The notes under the pieces: model-generated
The model's input: the letters and a program-made list of their open reading frames with translations, nothing else
Databases searched by the model: none
Told to the model about the DNA's origin: nothing
Origin: Candidatus Woesearchaeota archaeon
GTDB lineage: Archaea; Nanobdellota; Nanobdellia; Woesearchaeales; JACPIF01
Direction: 5' to 3'
DNA length: 64,000 nt
Assembly (NCBI GenBank): GCA_016188215.1
Contig: JACPIF010000011.1
Location: 94,142-158,141, forward strand
Part shown: positions 49,345 to 59,900 of the stretch, one piece after another
Position numbering within the stretch: the first letter of the stretch is position 1
Layout of the letters: each line of letters opens with the position of its first letter
Position numbers and translations under genes: made by a program

Positions 49345-52020
49345 TTACTTGGTCTTTCCTGGCATGTTAAGCTCCTTGACGAGGGCATACACGCCGGTTA
49401 TTGTTTCATACAGGTATTTCTTTGCATCAACGCTCAGCTTGTCAGAATGCGCAATGCTATCATATACCTTCTTCAGGACAGCATACTGTTCCAATGCGCC
49501 TGCAGCATCCTTCTTCTGCACCCTCTCTTTCACAGAATTAAGAAGCTGCTTGAACTCATTGATCTTCTGGTATATGACATCCTCTTCTGCAGCTTTCTGC
49601 ACAGGTTTTCCGAACCCTGAGAATATCCTCTGGAAAAATCCGGGCTGCATCTCCTTGAGCTCTTTCCGGAGGTGCTCAACAGCTTCCTGCTTCTCTTTAA
49701 GCAGCGTATCAAAATTCTTCAGCCTTGCTGCAGCTGCATTTATCTTGCGCTCCAGTCTTCCTGCCTCTGCCTCTGTCGCCTTTACTCCATCCTGGCGCTC
49801 ATGCTCAAGTGTCTCAATTTGTGCAGCCAGCTCATGCATCTGCGGCTTGCTTCCGCTGGATTTTGCTTTAGCCTGCAGCTCTTTCTGCAGTGCTTCGCGC
49901 TGCTGCCCCTGCTGGACTTCAAATGCCTTGAGTGCAGCCTGCTGCTCCTGCTTGAATGCTTTCTGCCGCTTCCTGACTTCACTGGTGACTTCAAGGCTCT
50001 TGAGCTGCTGGAATGTTGCCCTTTCCTTCTTGGTCAGGGTTTCCATCTTGCTCTTCATGGCTGCGGTCTCCTGCTGCAGGTAATTGTCAAGCTCCTGCTG
50101 CTGCGCCTCCTGTGCAGCTTTCTGTTTAGCCATGAAATCTTTTTTTGTATCATCAATCTCCTTTAGCGCATTAGCATGCCGCTTGCGCGCCTCTGCAGCT
50201 GCATCTTTTTGCGCAGCCTGTTGCTGCTCAACCTCATGCACCTTCTGCTGCATCTCTTCAATCTTTTTGTGCAGGCCTTGCTCTGCTGCAGCCCTCTTGC
50301 CCTGCACCTGTGCAAGCTCCTGCTCCATTTTGCCTTTCTCTTCAAGCAGCCCGTCACGCTTATGCTTGAGCAGTTGCAATTCCTGCCCCATAGTATCAAG
50401 CTTCTTGAGCTTCCGTGCCTTAGCCTGTGCAAGCTCCTGCTCCTTGCGCTGTGCTTCTTGCTCCTCCTGCAGCTGCTCGGCCTTTCTTGCCCGCTCTTCC
50501 CGCTCTGCCTGCAGCTTCCTCAGCTCAGCTGCCCGCTGTTGCTTCCGTGCAATCTCCTCTCGCTGCTTTTGCTCGGCCTCAATCTGCTTCTTCCGCTCCG
50601 CTTCCTCGCGCGCAATTTGTTTTTTCCGCTCCCCTTCTTCCCGCTGCCTCTGCAGCATAGCTACTTTCTGCCTCTGCAGCTCTAATCGTGCTGCCTCTGC
50701 AGCCTTCCGCTGTTCTTCTGTATCTCTGCTTGATTCAGCTTGCTTCTTGCCCTCTTGTTCGCGCTGCGCTTCAAGCTGCGCTTGCTTCTGTTTTTCTTTT
50801 TCCCTTCTCAGTTGCTCAGCTTCTGCCTGCTCAACTTTCTGCATCTGCTCCTTCACTTTTTGCCTTGCCCTGGCTTCCTGTGCAGCTTTTTCCCGCATAG
50901 CTTTCAGGTGCTTTTCGGCATTTTGAAGTGCCCTGCCAAGGTGGCTGAAGGGATTATAACTGAACGAAAGCCATGCACTTATAGTAAGATAAGCAAAGAC
51001 TATGACCAGTACAGCGAGCAATACAATAAAGGAAAACAGGCTCCAGCAGTACATATCCCCCTGGCATGCTGTTAAAATTCCGCTCCTTTTCTGCTGTTTT
51101 TCTGCCTGTGCCGGAACTCCTGAAACATCAAAAAGATAGGATGCTGTTCCTGTTGAGCTTCCATAGGTTGCTGCAACTGTAAAAACATAGCTTCCGGGCG
51201 AGAAATAATTAGGTATAGGGATGCTCTTGGTAAAGCTGCCCTGTGTCTTTATTGTTATGCTCTCTTTCTCGCTGATGAGTGCATTTCCTTCAAGGTCTTT
51301 TATTGCATAAGCGACTTCAACCGCGTTCTTCTGCATCTGGTCCAGGTTGAACATGCGGATGTCAAAGATTGCCTCGCCTCCCGGCCTTATGCCCCGCTCT
51401 GCAGTAAGCGCTGCTATTGTCATGTCAAAGAATACTTTCTTGCTTTCAACCTCAACAATAATCGGTATTGTCCTGATGCTTCCTGAAGAGCTCACCACCA
51501 GGCTTCCTGTATAAACTCCTGGTGCATAATGTACTTCCTTGCCTGGCGCCGCTGAAAAATTCAGAAGTATTGACTTGACCTGTCCAGGTTCAAGGCTGAA
51601 CGACGCCTCGCTGATTGTAATCAGCTGCTCAAGTCTCGGCACTGAAAGCGTGAATGCAAGCGCCTGCTCACCCACATTAGCTATCTTAACCTGCTTGGTA
51701 AAAAACTCATCTTCCTTGAAAAGGACTTTAATGACAACCTGGTCAACAGTAAACGGCTGTGTTGCCGGCAGCGCCTGCTCTGCGGGTTGTGAATAGAACA
51801 GATAGTAGAAGCCTGCAAATGCAAGTATAAGGACTGCGCTCAGCAGCATGAGCGTAAGCAGCCTGCTGCTCCTCACTTTTTTCTCAGGCTTCCGGTGATC
51901 CTTGCCTATATACACAGACCTGACTTTCCCGTCTTTGCGTACGTTCTGGTAATAATATGGTCCTATCTGCTTCCCGTCCTTTTTTATGTAGCGCTTAAAG
52001 ACCACTGCCAACACCTGCAT
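49345..52020 (-). CDS. Membrane protein with external beta domains and ~450-residue cytosolic coiled coil
   Basis: 891 residues from ATG 52020 (an in-frame ATG at 52047 adds 9 hydrophobic residues). Order: a short basic motif (KRYIKKDGKQIGPYYYQNV), membrane helix about 53-76, external beta-sandwich-like region to ~325 (LEPGQVKSILLNFSAAPGKE), second membrane helix about 330-357, then from ~370 to ~790 an uninterrupted heptad-rich Gln/Glu/Lys/Ala coiled coil, and a helical C-terminal domain of ~100. Both ends are cytosolic. No enzyme motif. It is third in a row of membrane proteins with the same two-helix layout. Confidence 0.75.
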   Translation of the reverse strand: MQVLAVVFKRYIKKDGKQIGPYYYQNVRKDGKVRSVYIGKDHRKPEKKVRSSRLLTLMLLSAVLILAFAGFYYLFYSQPAEQALPATQPFTVDQVVIKVLFKEDEFFTKQVKIANVGEQALAFTLSVPRLEQLITISEASFSLEPGQVKSILLNFSAAPGKEVHYAPGVYTGSLVVSSSGSIRTIPIIVEVESKKVFFDMTIAALTAERGIRPGGEAIFDIRMFNLDQMQKNAVEVAYAIKDLEGNALISEKESITIKTQGSFTKSIPIPNYFSPGSYVFTVAATYGSSTGTASYLFDVSGVPAQAEKQQKRSGILTACQGDMYCWSLFSFIVLLAVLVIVFAYLTISAWLSFSYNPFSHLGRALQNAEKHLKAMREKAAQEARARQKVKEQMQKVEQAEAEQLRREKEKQKQAQLEAQREQEGKKQAESSRDTEEQRKAAEAARLELQRQKVAMLQRQREEGERKKQIAREEAERKKQIEAEQKQREEIARKQQRAAELRKLQAEREERARKAEQLQEEQEAQRKEQELAQAKARKLKKLDTMGQELQLLKHKRDGLLEEKGKMEQELAQVQGKRAAAEQGLHKKIEEMQQKVHEVEQQQAAQKDAAAEARKRHANALKEIDDTKKDFMAKQKAAQEAQQQELDNYLQQETAAMKSKMETLTKKERATFQQLKSLEVTSEVRKRQKAFKQEQQAALKAFEVQQGQQREALQKELQAKAKSSGSKPQMHELAAQIETLEHERQDGVKATEAEAGRLERKINAAAARLKNFDTLLKEKQEAVEHLRKELKEMQPGFFQRIFSGFGKPVQKAAEEDVIYQKINEFKQLLNSVKERVQKKDAAGALEQYAVLKKVYDSIAHSDKLSVDAKKYLYETITGVYALVKELNMPGKTK

Positions 52021-52230
52021 TAAGAACAAGGGCAATGCTATGCACACCGCAGTGGCTCGCTGCCAGAACTGCTATCCCCTCTTTTCCCCCAGCAACATCT
52101 GCCTGATACATCAGACCCCTTTTTTTCTACAAACTGATGCGCCACATTGTGACAATAACCAGGTCTCTTTATAATACAACTATAGTGTAACTGCACCTGC
52201 TCGTAGTGTAACAAAAAGCTGCTTAACTTG

Positions 52231-52241
52231 CTTTATATACT
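52231..52241 (-). promoter_or_regulatory. TATA-like box in the 253-base gap before the coiled-coil gene
   Basis: AGTATATAAAG on the minus strand (plus CTTTATATACT) would start transcription near 52205. The same gap has TAGTGTAAC twice (about 52183 and 52203), a possible binding-site pair. No ORF in the gap. Confidence 0.4.
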
Positions 52242-52273
52242 TTTCGGTGAAAAACCAATTGTCTCAGATTGCC

Positions 52274-53002
52274 TCAATTTCTGCGCTGCACTGCATACAG
52301 CGCCCGCAGCCTTAGTGCAAAGTAGGTAATCAACGCACTGAGTACTGCAAACATGAAAAGCACAACAGCTTGTTGCCTGAAGATGGTACGCTCCTGCGCC
52401 AGCATGAGAAAGCTCTTTGGCGTAATAGTAATTTGCTGTGTTGATACAGCAAATGAGCCTTCAGCCCTGGCCTGCACCCCAAGTATATAATTTCCTTGCT
52501 GCAGGTATTTTGTTTCAAAGGCAACTGGATACGAGACTTGCTTTCTTACTGTAACAATCTCAGACCTTTCAAAGAGCATGCTGCTGTCAGTGTCTTGTAT
52601 GAAATAAGTGACAATAGTATCAATCTCCTTTCCAATAATATTAAAGATAGTGACCTGCACCCGTAAATTCTCCCTGAATGGAAGGGAAGTTTGCTCCGGA
52701 AGCATTTCAAGCCGTACATCCAATCCCGAGCTTGATGCACTTGCGGCCTGTGCCACTGTATTATTGCTGCTATTACTATTACTTTCAGTAAGGACAACAT
52801 ACCCTGTTGGCCAATCACTTGTCATAAGGCCAGGCAGCATTGGCTTGATGGCAAACAGGCCGAATCCTAGGGCAAAAAATACAAGTACTATCAGGCTGAT
52901 TTCATATGCTGCTGTTTCCTTGTGAAGATCCTGCTCTAAAGGCTTCCCTGGCTTTTTGTACTTGCCATTCTTCCCGTGCTGCAAAATAGTGCTCACCTGC
53001 AT
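52274..53002 (-). CDS. Two-helix membrane protein of surface cluster
   Basis: 242 residues from ATG 53002 (MQVSTILQHGKNG); a start at 53077 would overlap the upstream gene by 26 bases. Membrane helices at about 33-55 and 210-232 enclose an external beta domain (LDVRLEMLPEQTSLPFRENL) with an Asn/Ser-rich linker (ESNSNSSNNT). 49 bases after the lipase-domain gene, so co-transcribed with it. Confidence 0.65.
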   Translation of the reverse strand: MQVSTILQHGKNGKYKKPGKPLEQDLHKETAAYEISLIVLVFFALGFGLFAIKPMLPGLMTSDWPTGYVVLTESNSNSSNNTVAQAASASSSGLDVRLEMLPEQTSLPFRENLRVQVTIFNIIGKEIDTIVTYFIQDTDSSMLFERSEIVTVRKQVSYPVAFETKYLQQGNYILGVQARAEGSFAVSTQQITITPKSFLMLAQERTIFRQQAVVLFMFAVLSALITYFALRLRALYAVQRRN

Positions 53003-53051
53003 CTGATTGTAACATCTGCATTTAAAGGTTTTTGCCTTTTCCTTCGCCTTT

Positions 53052-56000
53052 CTACTCAAGGAGTATGATCTCCGCATCCCCTAATAAAGGATAATGGATT
53101 TTGGCCAGCTTGTTGTCTTCCAGTATCCTGGCCCATTCTTCAGCCTGTACCTTGCTTATGCCGAAGTTTGCTGATACTTGGCTCAACTTCAGCTTTTTTT
53201 TCTCAGCGAGCATCCTGTATAGAAGGTCAATGTCAGTCTGGTAACCTTGCGGTATTTCTGTTACCTTTCTTACCGGCTTTACCTGTTCCTGCTTGATTTT
53301 TTTCCTGGACCACACTTCAAAGCTAAGCCTCTTCACTGGCTTCTTCTCTTCACTGGTCACATACTTCCTGCCCATTATCCGCGAGACAATAAACAGTGCA
53401 GCCAGCAGCCCCAACAGTATAAATAGTATAAGCCTTTTGTCAAGCTGCAGCCTGAATCCTGTGCAGTCCTTGGGGCAATTCCGCTCTGTTTCTCCTATCC
53501 CGCATGCCCCATTGCCGCAGCTGCAGGCAAAGGGATCATACGCCTTCTCCCGGCTGATTTTCCTGCCTATCACAATGAACTTGTCCCCTGCATCGCATCC
53601 TGCCTTGATCTCGTAGTATGCGTTGAATCCCGGCATTGGCATGTCACCCAGCGCAGAGTTTACTTCTTTTGCTATGAGCTGCTCTATCAGCTTGCGCGCA
53701 AGGAAATCGTCAATCAGCTCAGTATGGGTCACATTCAGGCTCCAGTAATTTACGCAGTGCTCTCCCAAAGGCGCATCACCGACTAGCTGGGCGCTCTTCA
53801 CCCCCACTATGCCGTCATTCTCCTCATCGCCAAAAAAGCTGCTGCTTGACAGCTTGGCAAAGATCGCATCTATCTCATACGGCCGTGTCCCTGCAATCAC
53901 GTAGTACTGCACCCATGGCACCCGCGGAGTTGCAAGCCCCTGCAGCATCGCTCCGGTCAGCGCATGTCCAGGCTTGAAAGAATTGTAGAGGTTCCTGCTG
54001 TTCACCACGAAATTGATGAGGTTGTAGTAGAACCCGGCAACTGGCGTCCCGTTGTTTGGTGTTGCGATCAGTATCATCTTCCGGGCCCGCCTCACATACC
54101 CATGCTTGCTGCTGTCATTCGCATTGAGCATATAGCTGTCATGCAGCGCCCGCTGCGCAATCAGTCCGCCGGCAGAATGCGCAACCACATAAAAAGTATC
54201 ATACTTGTCAGAATTTGCCTGCAGGAACTCGGCAAGCTCCGCCGCATTCTCCTCAACACCCCTGTAGCTAGGATATCCGAATGTCCATACCTGCCACGGC
54301 TGCCGTGTAAGCTTGAAATCGTCAATCAGTTCCTGGTATGTTGCCGGGCTGCTCGCGATACCGTGTACCAGTATGATGGCATCCCTGCTCCGGATAACAG
54401 GATTATAAACCTGCTTGAAATCCGTCCTGAGGCAGTTGATGCACACGCTTCCGATGACTGCTACCATAAGCTCGCCCCGTGCATCCAGCAGGCTTGAAAC
54501 ATCGCTCAGGTTTCCTGTCATTATTTTCTGCCCTGCATCTATCTCTCCGCCAAAATACTTCCAGCTGTTGTTATGCCTGAAATACATGCCAAGGCTCTGC
54601 TCGTCAATATTCTCGGGCACAGTATAAGGCATCGTTATGATTGAGTCAAGGCTTCCTTCAAAGTTCTCAAGCCTTAGGACAAATGTATTCAGGATTACTG
54701 AGCTTGGGTTTGGCGGCTGCGGTATCCGCTCTTCGGGAAATATTATGGATGCAGTCAGCCCTTGGAACTTGTCCCCTGAGAATTTAACCGTATTCTTGCC
54801 TTGTTTCAACACGTCCTCAAACGAGCTGAAGTTGAGCGTAGTTATGTTGACCTCCACAAAGCGCGGCTGGTAGAATAGTTCTTTTCTTGAAACCTCTTTT
54901 GCCATCTCATTTCCGCATCGCAGCTCAGTTACCTCAACAGCATTCTGCTCACTGCAGTTTGCCTTGCTGCACTTGAGCGCCTTCACGTCAATGTATGATG
55001 TAGGCACTGTAATGGTAAATTGGAGCTCTTCCTGCCTGCAGTTGACATTGAAGGGGGGGATAATGATCTCATAGCCTTCTGGTATAATGCCGCTGCCGCT
55101 GTAATGCTCTTTCTTGCCCTCATCCTCCCTGCTAATGTTGAAAATAAACGGCTCTGCCCGGTCTGTCCGCGTGGTCACCACGCAGGGTATTGGATTTGGA
55201 TTGATAGTCTGCAGGTCTATCGTGCTTGCATTCCCTAGGCTGTACTTCATTGACTCTGTTATCCTGACCTGCGGCGCCATGCCGAACAGGACGCTTGTGG
55301 GCGCCTGGTATTCCTTTGGCTTTGCCGAAGCTTGCTGCATTTTCTGCTGCTCTGTCCGGCCGGTAGGCTGCCCGGTCTGTGAATTATAAGGGATATCTGG
55401 TGTTTCATCGGAAGCCTCTTGCAGTATAATGCTGCCATTTGGCCTGCTCGGCAATGGGCAATCAAGAGGGCAATTGGCTGCATCTTCTCCGGGCTCGCAG
55501 CCGTCCAAGCTGCAGTCTGCTGTAGGCAGTACAGTCAGATTGAACTCATTGCTTACCGCAGTATAAGTCCCGTCTGATGCCTCAATGACTGCAGTTTCTG
55601 TCCCATGCCAGTTTTCAGCAGGAGTGAAAATTGCTGTGTGCCTGGCATCAATTGCAGCAGTGATATGCTGCAATCCCTTTATCATATATGTTAATGGCTC
55701 ATTATTTGCATCATAAAAATACCGGTCCAATTCCAGTGCTCCAGAAGTGTCTTCAAGCCATGCAACCCCTGCGATGCGTGTTTTGATCACTGGCGCTATC
55801 CTGATCTGCTGCTCAGGTTTGATAAGCACTCCGCTCAGGTTTCCTGCAATGGGTCTCACTTTTTCCTGCTGGCCGGAAGCGAAGTAAGCATAATTATAGT
55901 AGCTGAAGCTTGCGAGGCTCGCAAGCATGATTACGCCGACAAGCACTGCAAGGATTGCCTTATAGCGTTCCTGCCGCTGCCTTATATCAGGCACATATTG

Positions 56001-56384
56001 CACATTAAGCGCCTGCTCCCCGAGCTTCCTAAGTTTTCCTGAGCGTTCCTTCTGTATGCTCTCAATGATCTCATGCTCAATATCCTTTATTCCCACGTGC
56101 CGCCTCCTGATCCTCGGCAGCCCTTTCAATTCATAGAACGCATCCTGCAGCTTTATGAGCAGCTCGGTCTTTGCATTATTATCCAGGCCGGAAGAATATA
56201 TCTTGAGGTAAATATCAACATAAGCAAGGAACCCTTTCCGGTACAAAGAGACTTTGTCTCGTGTTCCGAAATCCGCTGGATTTCTATATTGCTCCTCTGA
56301 TCTTCCCTTCCGGTGCAGGGCAGCGAGTGCAGCCAGCTCCCTGATCTGTTGCTCAAACCCATTATCATCCTCTTTTTTCAACAT
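53052..56384 (-). CDS. Large membrane protein with external lipase-like alpha/beta hydrolase and internal winged helix
   Basis: 1110 residues. Order: cytosolic helical region 1-140; membrane helix about 142-168; external beta domains; CSLDGCEPGEDAANCPLDC (near 300), a Cys/Asp calcium-loop-type repeat; a large beta region; an alpha/beta hydrolase with the nucleophile Ser737 in VVAHSAGG, an oxyanion ILVHGIASSP, and later GDEENDGIV and NVTHTEL as likely acid and His; a second loop repeat CGNGACGIGETERNCPKDC; membrane helix about 983-1005; and a ~100-residue cytosolic tail ending in a winged-helix-like unit (LKLSQVSANFGISKVQAEEW). A surface lipase/esterase joined to a cytosolic HTH is unusual. 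Head of the three-gene membrane cluster. Confidence 0.8.
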   Translation of the reverse strand: MLKKEDDNGFEQQIRELAALAALHRKGRSEEQYRNPADFGTRDKVSLYRKGFLAYVDIYLKIYSSGLDNNAKTELLIKLQDAFYELKGLPRIRRRHVGIKDIEHEIIESIQKERSGKLRKLGEQALNVQYVPDIRQRQERYKAILAVLVGVIMLASLASFSYYNYAYFASGQQEKVRPIAGNLSGVLIKPEQQIRIAPVIKTRIAGVAWLEDTSGALELDRYFYDANNEPLTYMIKGLQHITAAIDARHTAIFTPAENWHGTETAVIEASDGTYTAVSNEFNLTVLPTADCSLDGCEPGEDAANCPLDCPLPSRPNGSIILQEASDETPDIPYNSQTGQPTGRTEQQKMQQASAKPKEYQAPTSVLFGMAPQVRITESMKYSLGNASTIDLQTINPNPIPCVVTTRTDRAEPFIFNISREDEGKKEHYSGSGIIPEGYEIIIPPFNVNCRQEELQFTITVPTSYIDVKALKCSKANCSEQNAVEVTELRCGNEMAKEVSRKELFYQPRFVEVNITTLNFSSFEDVLKQGKNTVKFSGDKFQGLTASIIFPEERIPQPPNPSSVILNTFVLRLENFEGSLDSIITMPYTVPENIDEQSLGMYFRHNNSWKYFGGEIDAGQKIMTGNLSDVSSLLDARGELMVAVIGSVCINCLRTDFKQVYNPVIRSRDAIILVHGIASSPATYQELIDDFKLTRQPWQVWTFGYPSYRGVEENAAELAEFLQANSDKYDTFYVVAHSAGGLIAQRALHDSYMLNANDSSKHGYVRRARKMILIATPNNGTPVAGFYYNLINFVVNSRNLYNSFKPGHALTGAMLQGLATPRVPWVQYYVIAGTRPYEIDAIFAKLSSSSFFGDEENDGIVGVKSAQLVGDAPLGEHCVNYWSLNVTHTELIDDFLARKLIEQLIAKEVNSALGDMPMPGFNAYYEIKAGCDAGDKFIVIGRKISREKAYDPFACSCGNGACGIGETERNCPKDCTGFRLQLDKRLILFILLGLLAALFIVSRIMGRKYVTSEEKKPVKRLSFEVWSRKKIKQEQVKPVRKVTEIPQGYQTDIDLLYRMLAEKKKLKLSQVSANFGISKVQAEEWARILEDNKLAKIHYPLLGDAEIILLE

Positions 56385-56396
56385 ATCATCCTCTTT

Positions 56397-56492
56397 TTAT
56401 TGAAAATTCATGCTAAATTCATGGGTTTAAAACCCATTGCTTTAGCGAATTTTCAATCCCGCAAACTTGCCTCGTGGCAAGTTTGCGTTATA
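56397..56492 (+). repeat. Nested-hairpin repeat, short copy C
   Basis: Same order as copies A/B: ATTGAAAATTC..GAATTTTCAAT around GGGTTTAAAACCC, then GCAAACTTGCC-TCGT-GGCAAGTTTGC. It lacks the inner GGCGCAATC hairpin found in A/B. Two further hairpins follow (CAAAAATCTGAGATTTTTG and GGAAATCTGGGATTTCC, about 56508-56543). Confidence 0.85.
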
Positions 56493-56624
56493 TTAGTCGT
56501 CAAAAATCTGAGATTTTTGGAGCCTAGGAAATCTGGGATTTCCCACGCGTCGCAGACTTCCCTGTGCTGGAGTGGCGAAGCCCGTTGCAAATTTATAGTT
56601 TCCTTTTCATTTTTCCCTTCTAAT

Positions 56625-56864
56625 TCATCTCTTAACCATATTCTTTTTCACCCTTTCAAATATCCTCAAGTGCTTGTGCGTGAACACCTCTGCCACCAGT
56701 CCCCTTCCTTTGAGGTAGTTGAGGTGCAGCTCAGTAGTCCTCCAGTTGATTCCAGCAGCCTGTGCAATCTCGTAGATAGACATCTCTCCCCTGATGCGCG
56801 CAAGAATGCGGTTCCTCAGCTCATGGTTGGTGCGCCGCTCCACGGGCCCTATTTCAGCAATCAC
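56625..56864 (-). CDS. Winged-helix DNA-binding protein
   Basis: 79 residues: an ArsR-like winged helix (MSIYEIAQAAGINWRTTELH recognition region, GRGLVAEVFTHKHLRIFERV wing). It could regulate the downstream membrane cluster, which begins 240 bases on, past repeat C. An AT-rich TATATTAATAC region lies upstream. Confidence 0.75.
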   Translation of the reverse strand: MIAEIGPVERRTNHELRNRILARIRGEMSIYEIAQAAGINWRTTELHLNYLKGRGLVAEVFTHKHLRIFERVKKNMVKR

Positions 56865-56943
56865 CTATATAAATTATTCTATATAATCTTACAGTAAGTC
56901 TATATTAAATATATTATTAAACTATTTTAGTACTATATTAATA

Positions 56944-59900
56944 CTATAACTTTCCTCGCTCTTTCTTGCTTACATTCTCTATGTTTCTGCACTTGGGATA
57001 TTGGTCGCATGCAAGGAAGCTGCCGTACACGCTTTTCCTTAGCACCATCTTCCCTTTCCCGCACTTGCTGCACATCTTGTCCTTGTACAGGCTCTCGTCA
57101 ACATGCTTCTCAGGGCAGTCCGGATTCAGGCAAACTTCCTGCGGCCGCTTCCCTTTCCGTATAATGGTGAGCATGGGATATGTGCAGTGCGCGCATGTAT
57201 TCTTTGACGGCAATATCATGCCTGATGCAGGCAGCTTGAATGTCGTCTTACAATCCGGATATTTTGAGCATGCGGCAAACCTGCCGAACTTCCCCCGCCT
57301 TACCATGATGGTGCCTTCCTTGCAGATAGGGCATGCCCCCAGGGTGTTTTCCGCATCCCTTGTCTCAAGATTTGCTTTCCTTAATCCTGCGCCTATCTCT
57401 TTCTCCTTGCCCTTGAAATCCTTGAGCACTTTCGTGAGCACAGCCTTGGCTTCAGTCAAAACCTCGTCCTGCTTTTTTTTCCCTTCCCGTATCTCTTCCA
57501 TCTCTATCTCAAAATGCCTTGTGAGTTCCTCATCAAGTATTTCCGGCGAATACTGCTCAAGCACCTCAACAGTATGTATGCCCAGCTCAGTCGCCTCAAT
57601 AGCCTTTCCCTTGACATAGCCGCGCTGGAATAGTGTGTCAACAATCTCGCTGCGAGTGGAGTTATGAACGACAATCCCGTTGCTTAGAATAAAATTAGGA
57701 TTATCAGTGTCATTAGTTATGTCATATACAAAACCATTGTAGTCAATTTTCTTGATTGCAGTAATAGTTTTTGTTATAAAGTCTGGGCTGATAACTTTCT
57801 CGCCTATATAAATATAAAATGTTCCTTCTAGAGAGCGAATTAACTTATAGGTCATTATTTTTCTTGGGTATTCTGATATGCCTGCTATTTTTTGCTCAAT
57901 AAAACCTTTTTTCCTTAGCAAAACCACAAGGTACTTAACATTAGAGACTGAAAGCCCTATATGTCTTGCTATTTCTTTAAGCGTTAATTCTTTATTTGGT
58001 GTAAGAGATAAGAGCGCTAAAATATCTCTTTCTTTTCTTAGCATGGGATATTTTTTCCATGAGTATTTATTAGTGAGGCTATCTATGAGCCGCTGCTTCT
58101 TCTGAACAGAATGAATTGGAATTTTCTCCAAGAATTTTTGCAAATCCTCTTTTCGTCTGATATAGAGCTTAAACTGCTTTCTATCCCGCGAAGAGTGAAT
58201 GCCTAATGTAGAAAGCATTTCCTGTAAGGCTTCTAGAAGAGCAAAATTTGTATTTGAGATAAATATTTTTGGTTCAGATTTCATGGAGTGTCCTTCATCG
58301 TCAAATAACGCTCCAATAAATTCAGTGTAAAACCCTTGTGGAACACTAGAAGCATTTTTCTTAATAATCTCTGGAAACAAAATGGAAAAAATTCTGCCTA
58401 CGATAGCAGGTACCCTGACGTAGTATGTAGGAAGATGCCCTTCTTTCTCTTTTGCCAAGCGTATGCTTAGCTTAATGCCAAAGATGTTCTCAATATCCTG
58501 AGCAAATCTATTCATCAGGCTACTATTAGTGTTATGATACCTGAAATCATAGCAATTTTCTCTTCTTATCTTAAAAGAGTCTATAGAACCATCCCCCACA
58601 AGGTTTGCGAGAATCCTTGCAAGTGAAGAAGTCATATATAGTGGAAAAGGATTTTTTATAGTTTTTGCATGATTTCCGGAACTAAGAGTTTCTGGCTTGG
58701 ATAATTGCAAATTCTTTACCACATAAAGAGGGGCTAACCCTGCTCTTTCGTAGACAGATACCCTCGACTGTAGCAGCCTGTACTTGCCTCCAAATGAAGC
58801 TTGGGAAACATTTTCTCTTCCTCGTAAGGATTTTACTTCACTTGTTACTCCATATAACCTTGTATAAAGTGAGCAGCGCTTCAGAAACTGTTCCCAAGTG
58901 CATAGTATATCACCTTTTTTCTCAGGAAAAGCTACGGAAGCTACAGATTTCATGCCTTTTTGAATTTGTTTTGCAGGAATATAGGCTGCAATTTCTGAAG
59001 CTTCATCAAATATTAATATAGGATGTTCTTCAGTAACTTCTATAAAGCTTCCATCTGCATACTCAATTCTAAAAACCCGCTCATTTTTCTCTAAAGGCCG
59101 TTTGCTTACAAGTTTAAACTGCGATGTGCTCTCATCAAATCCATTGATAGAAAAGCAAGCTTTTCCTTGATTTATTGCGATTTCCATACTTTTGCCTGCT
59201 TGTATTGGCAAACCGCCGTATAAATCATCAAAAAGTCCTGCAATATTCTCATTATGGATTTGATTATCGGCAAATATTTTAACAAAATTATTGGCAGTCA
59301 AACATTTTGTCCCAAGGTTCCTTTTCTCAAGCTCCCTGACAATGGATGCTGGCGTGTACCGCTTCGGCGGCTTTGTCTCGTCTGCATGCAGCTCAATCTT
59401 CTTGATTGCGACTTCCTCCCCCTTCTCAACTTTCACGAGCTCCTGCTCTTCAAGCTTTACATAAGGATCATAGAACGCATGCCATCCTCGCTTCACCGTC
59501 CTGGTCCCCTGCGCAATAAACAATTCGCCGCGCACGTCTATGGTTGCTGTCTGCGTCTCCCGCTCGGCAGGCTCGGCAAACGTAGCCAGTGTCCGCTTTA
59601 CGATAAGGTCATAGATTTTCTTCTCCCGTGCTCCCAGCTGCTTCGGCTTTTCACCCGTGGGATATAGCGCTGGATGCGCCGGATCTGTCTTCTTCCCGTT
59701 ATGCGGCCGCAGCTCTTTTTGCGCAAGCAGTTTCTGGCACAGCTCCTTGTACTCAGTCTGCTTGGCAAGTGCAGTTAGGACCTTCCTGTATCCTATGGAA
59801 GGCGGCAGTATCTGGCTGCTTGTCCTCGGATATGAAATCGCTCCTGCAAGGTATAGGTTCTGGGCAAGCGACAACGTCTCCTTCGGATTTATTCCAAAGC

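Noticed and set aside
49349-50926. Long plus-strand frames rich in Ser, Cys and Leu opposite the coiled-coil gene
   Set aside because: They mirror the repetitive Glu/Gln/Lys/Ala codons of the minus-strand gene and have no protein-like pattern of their own.
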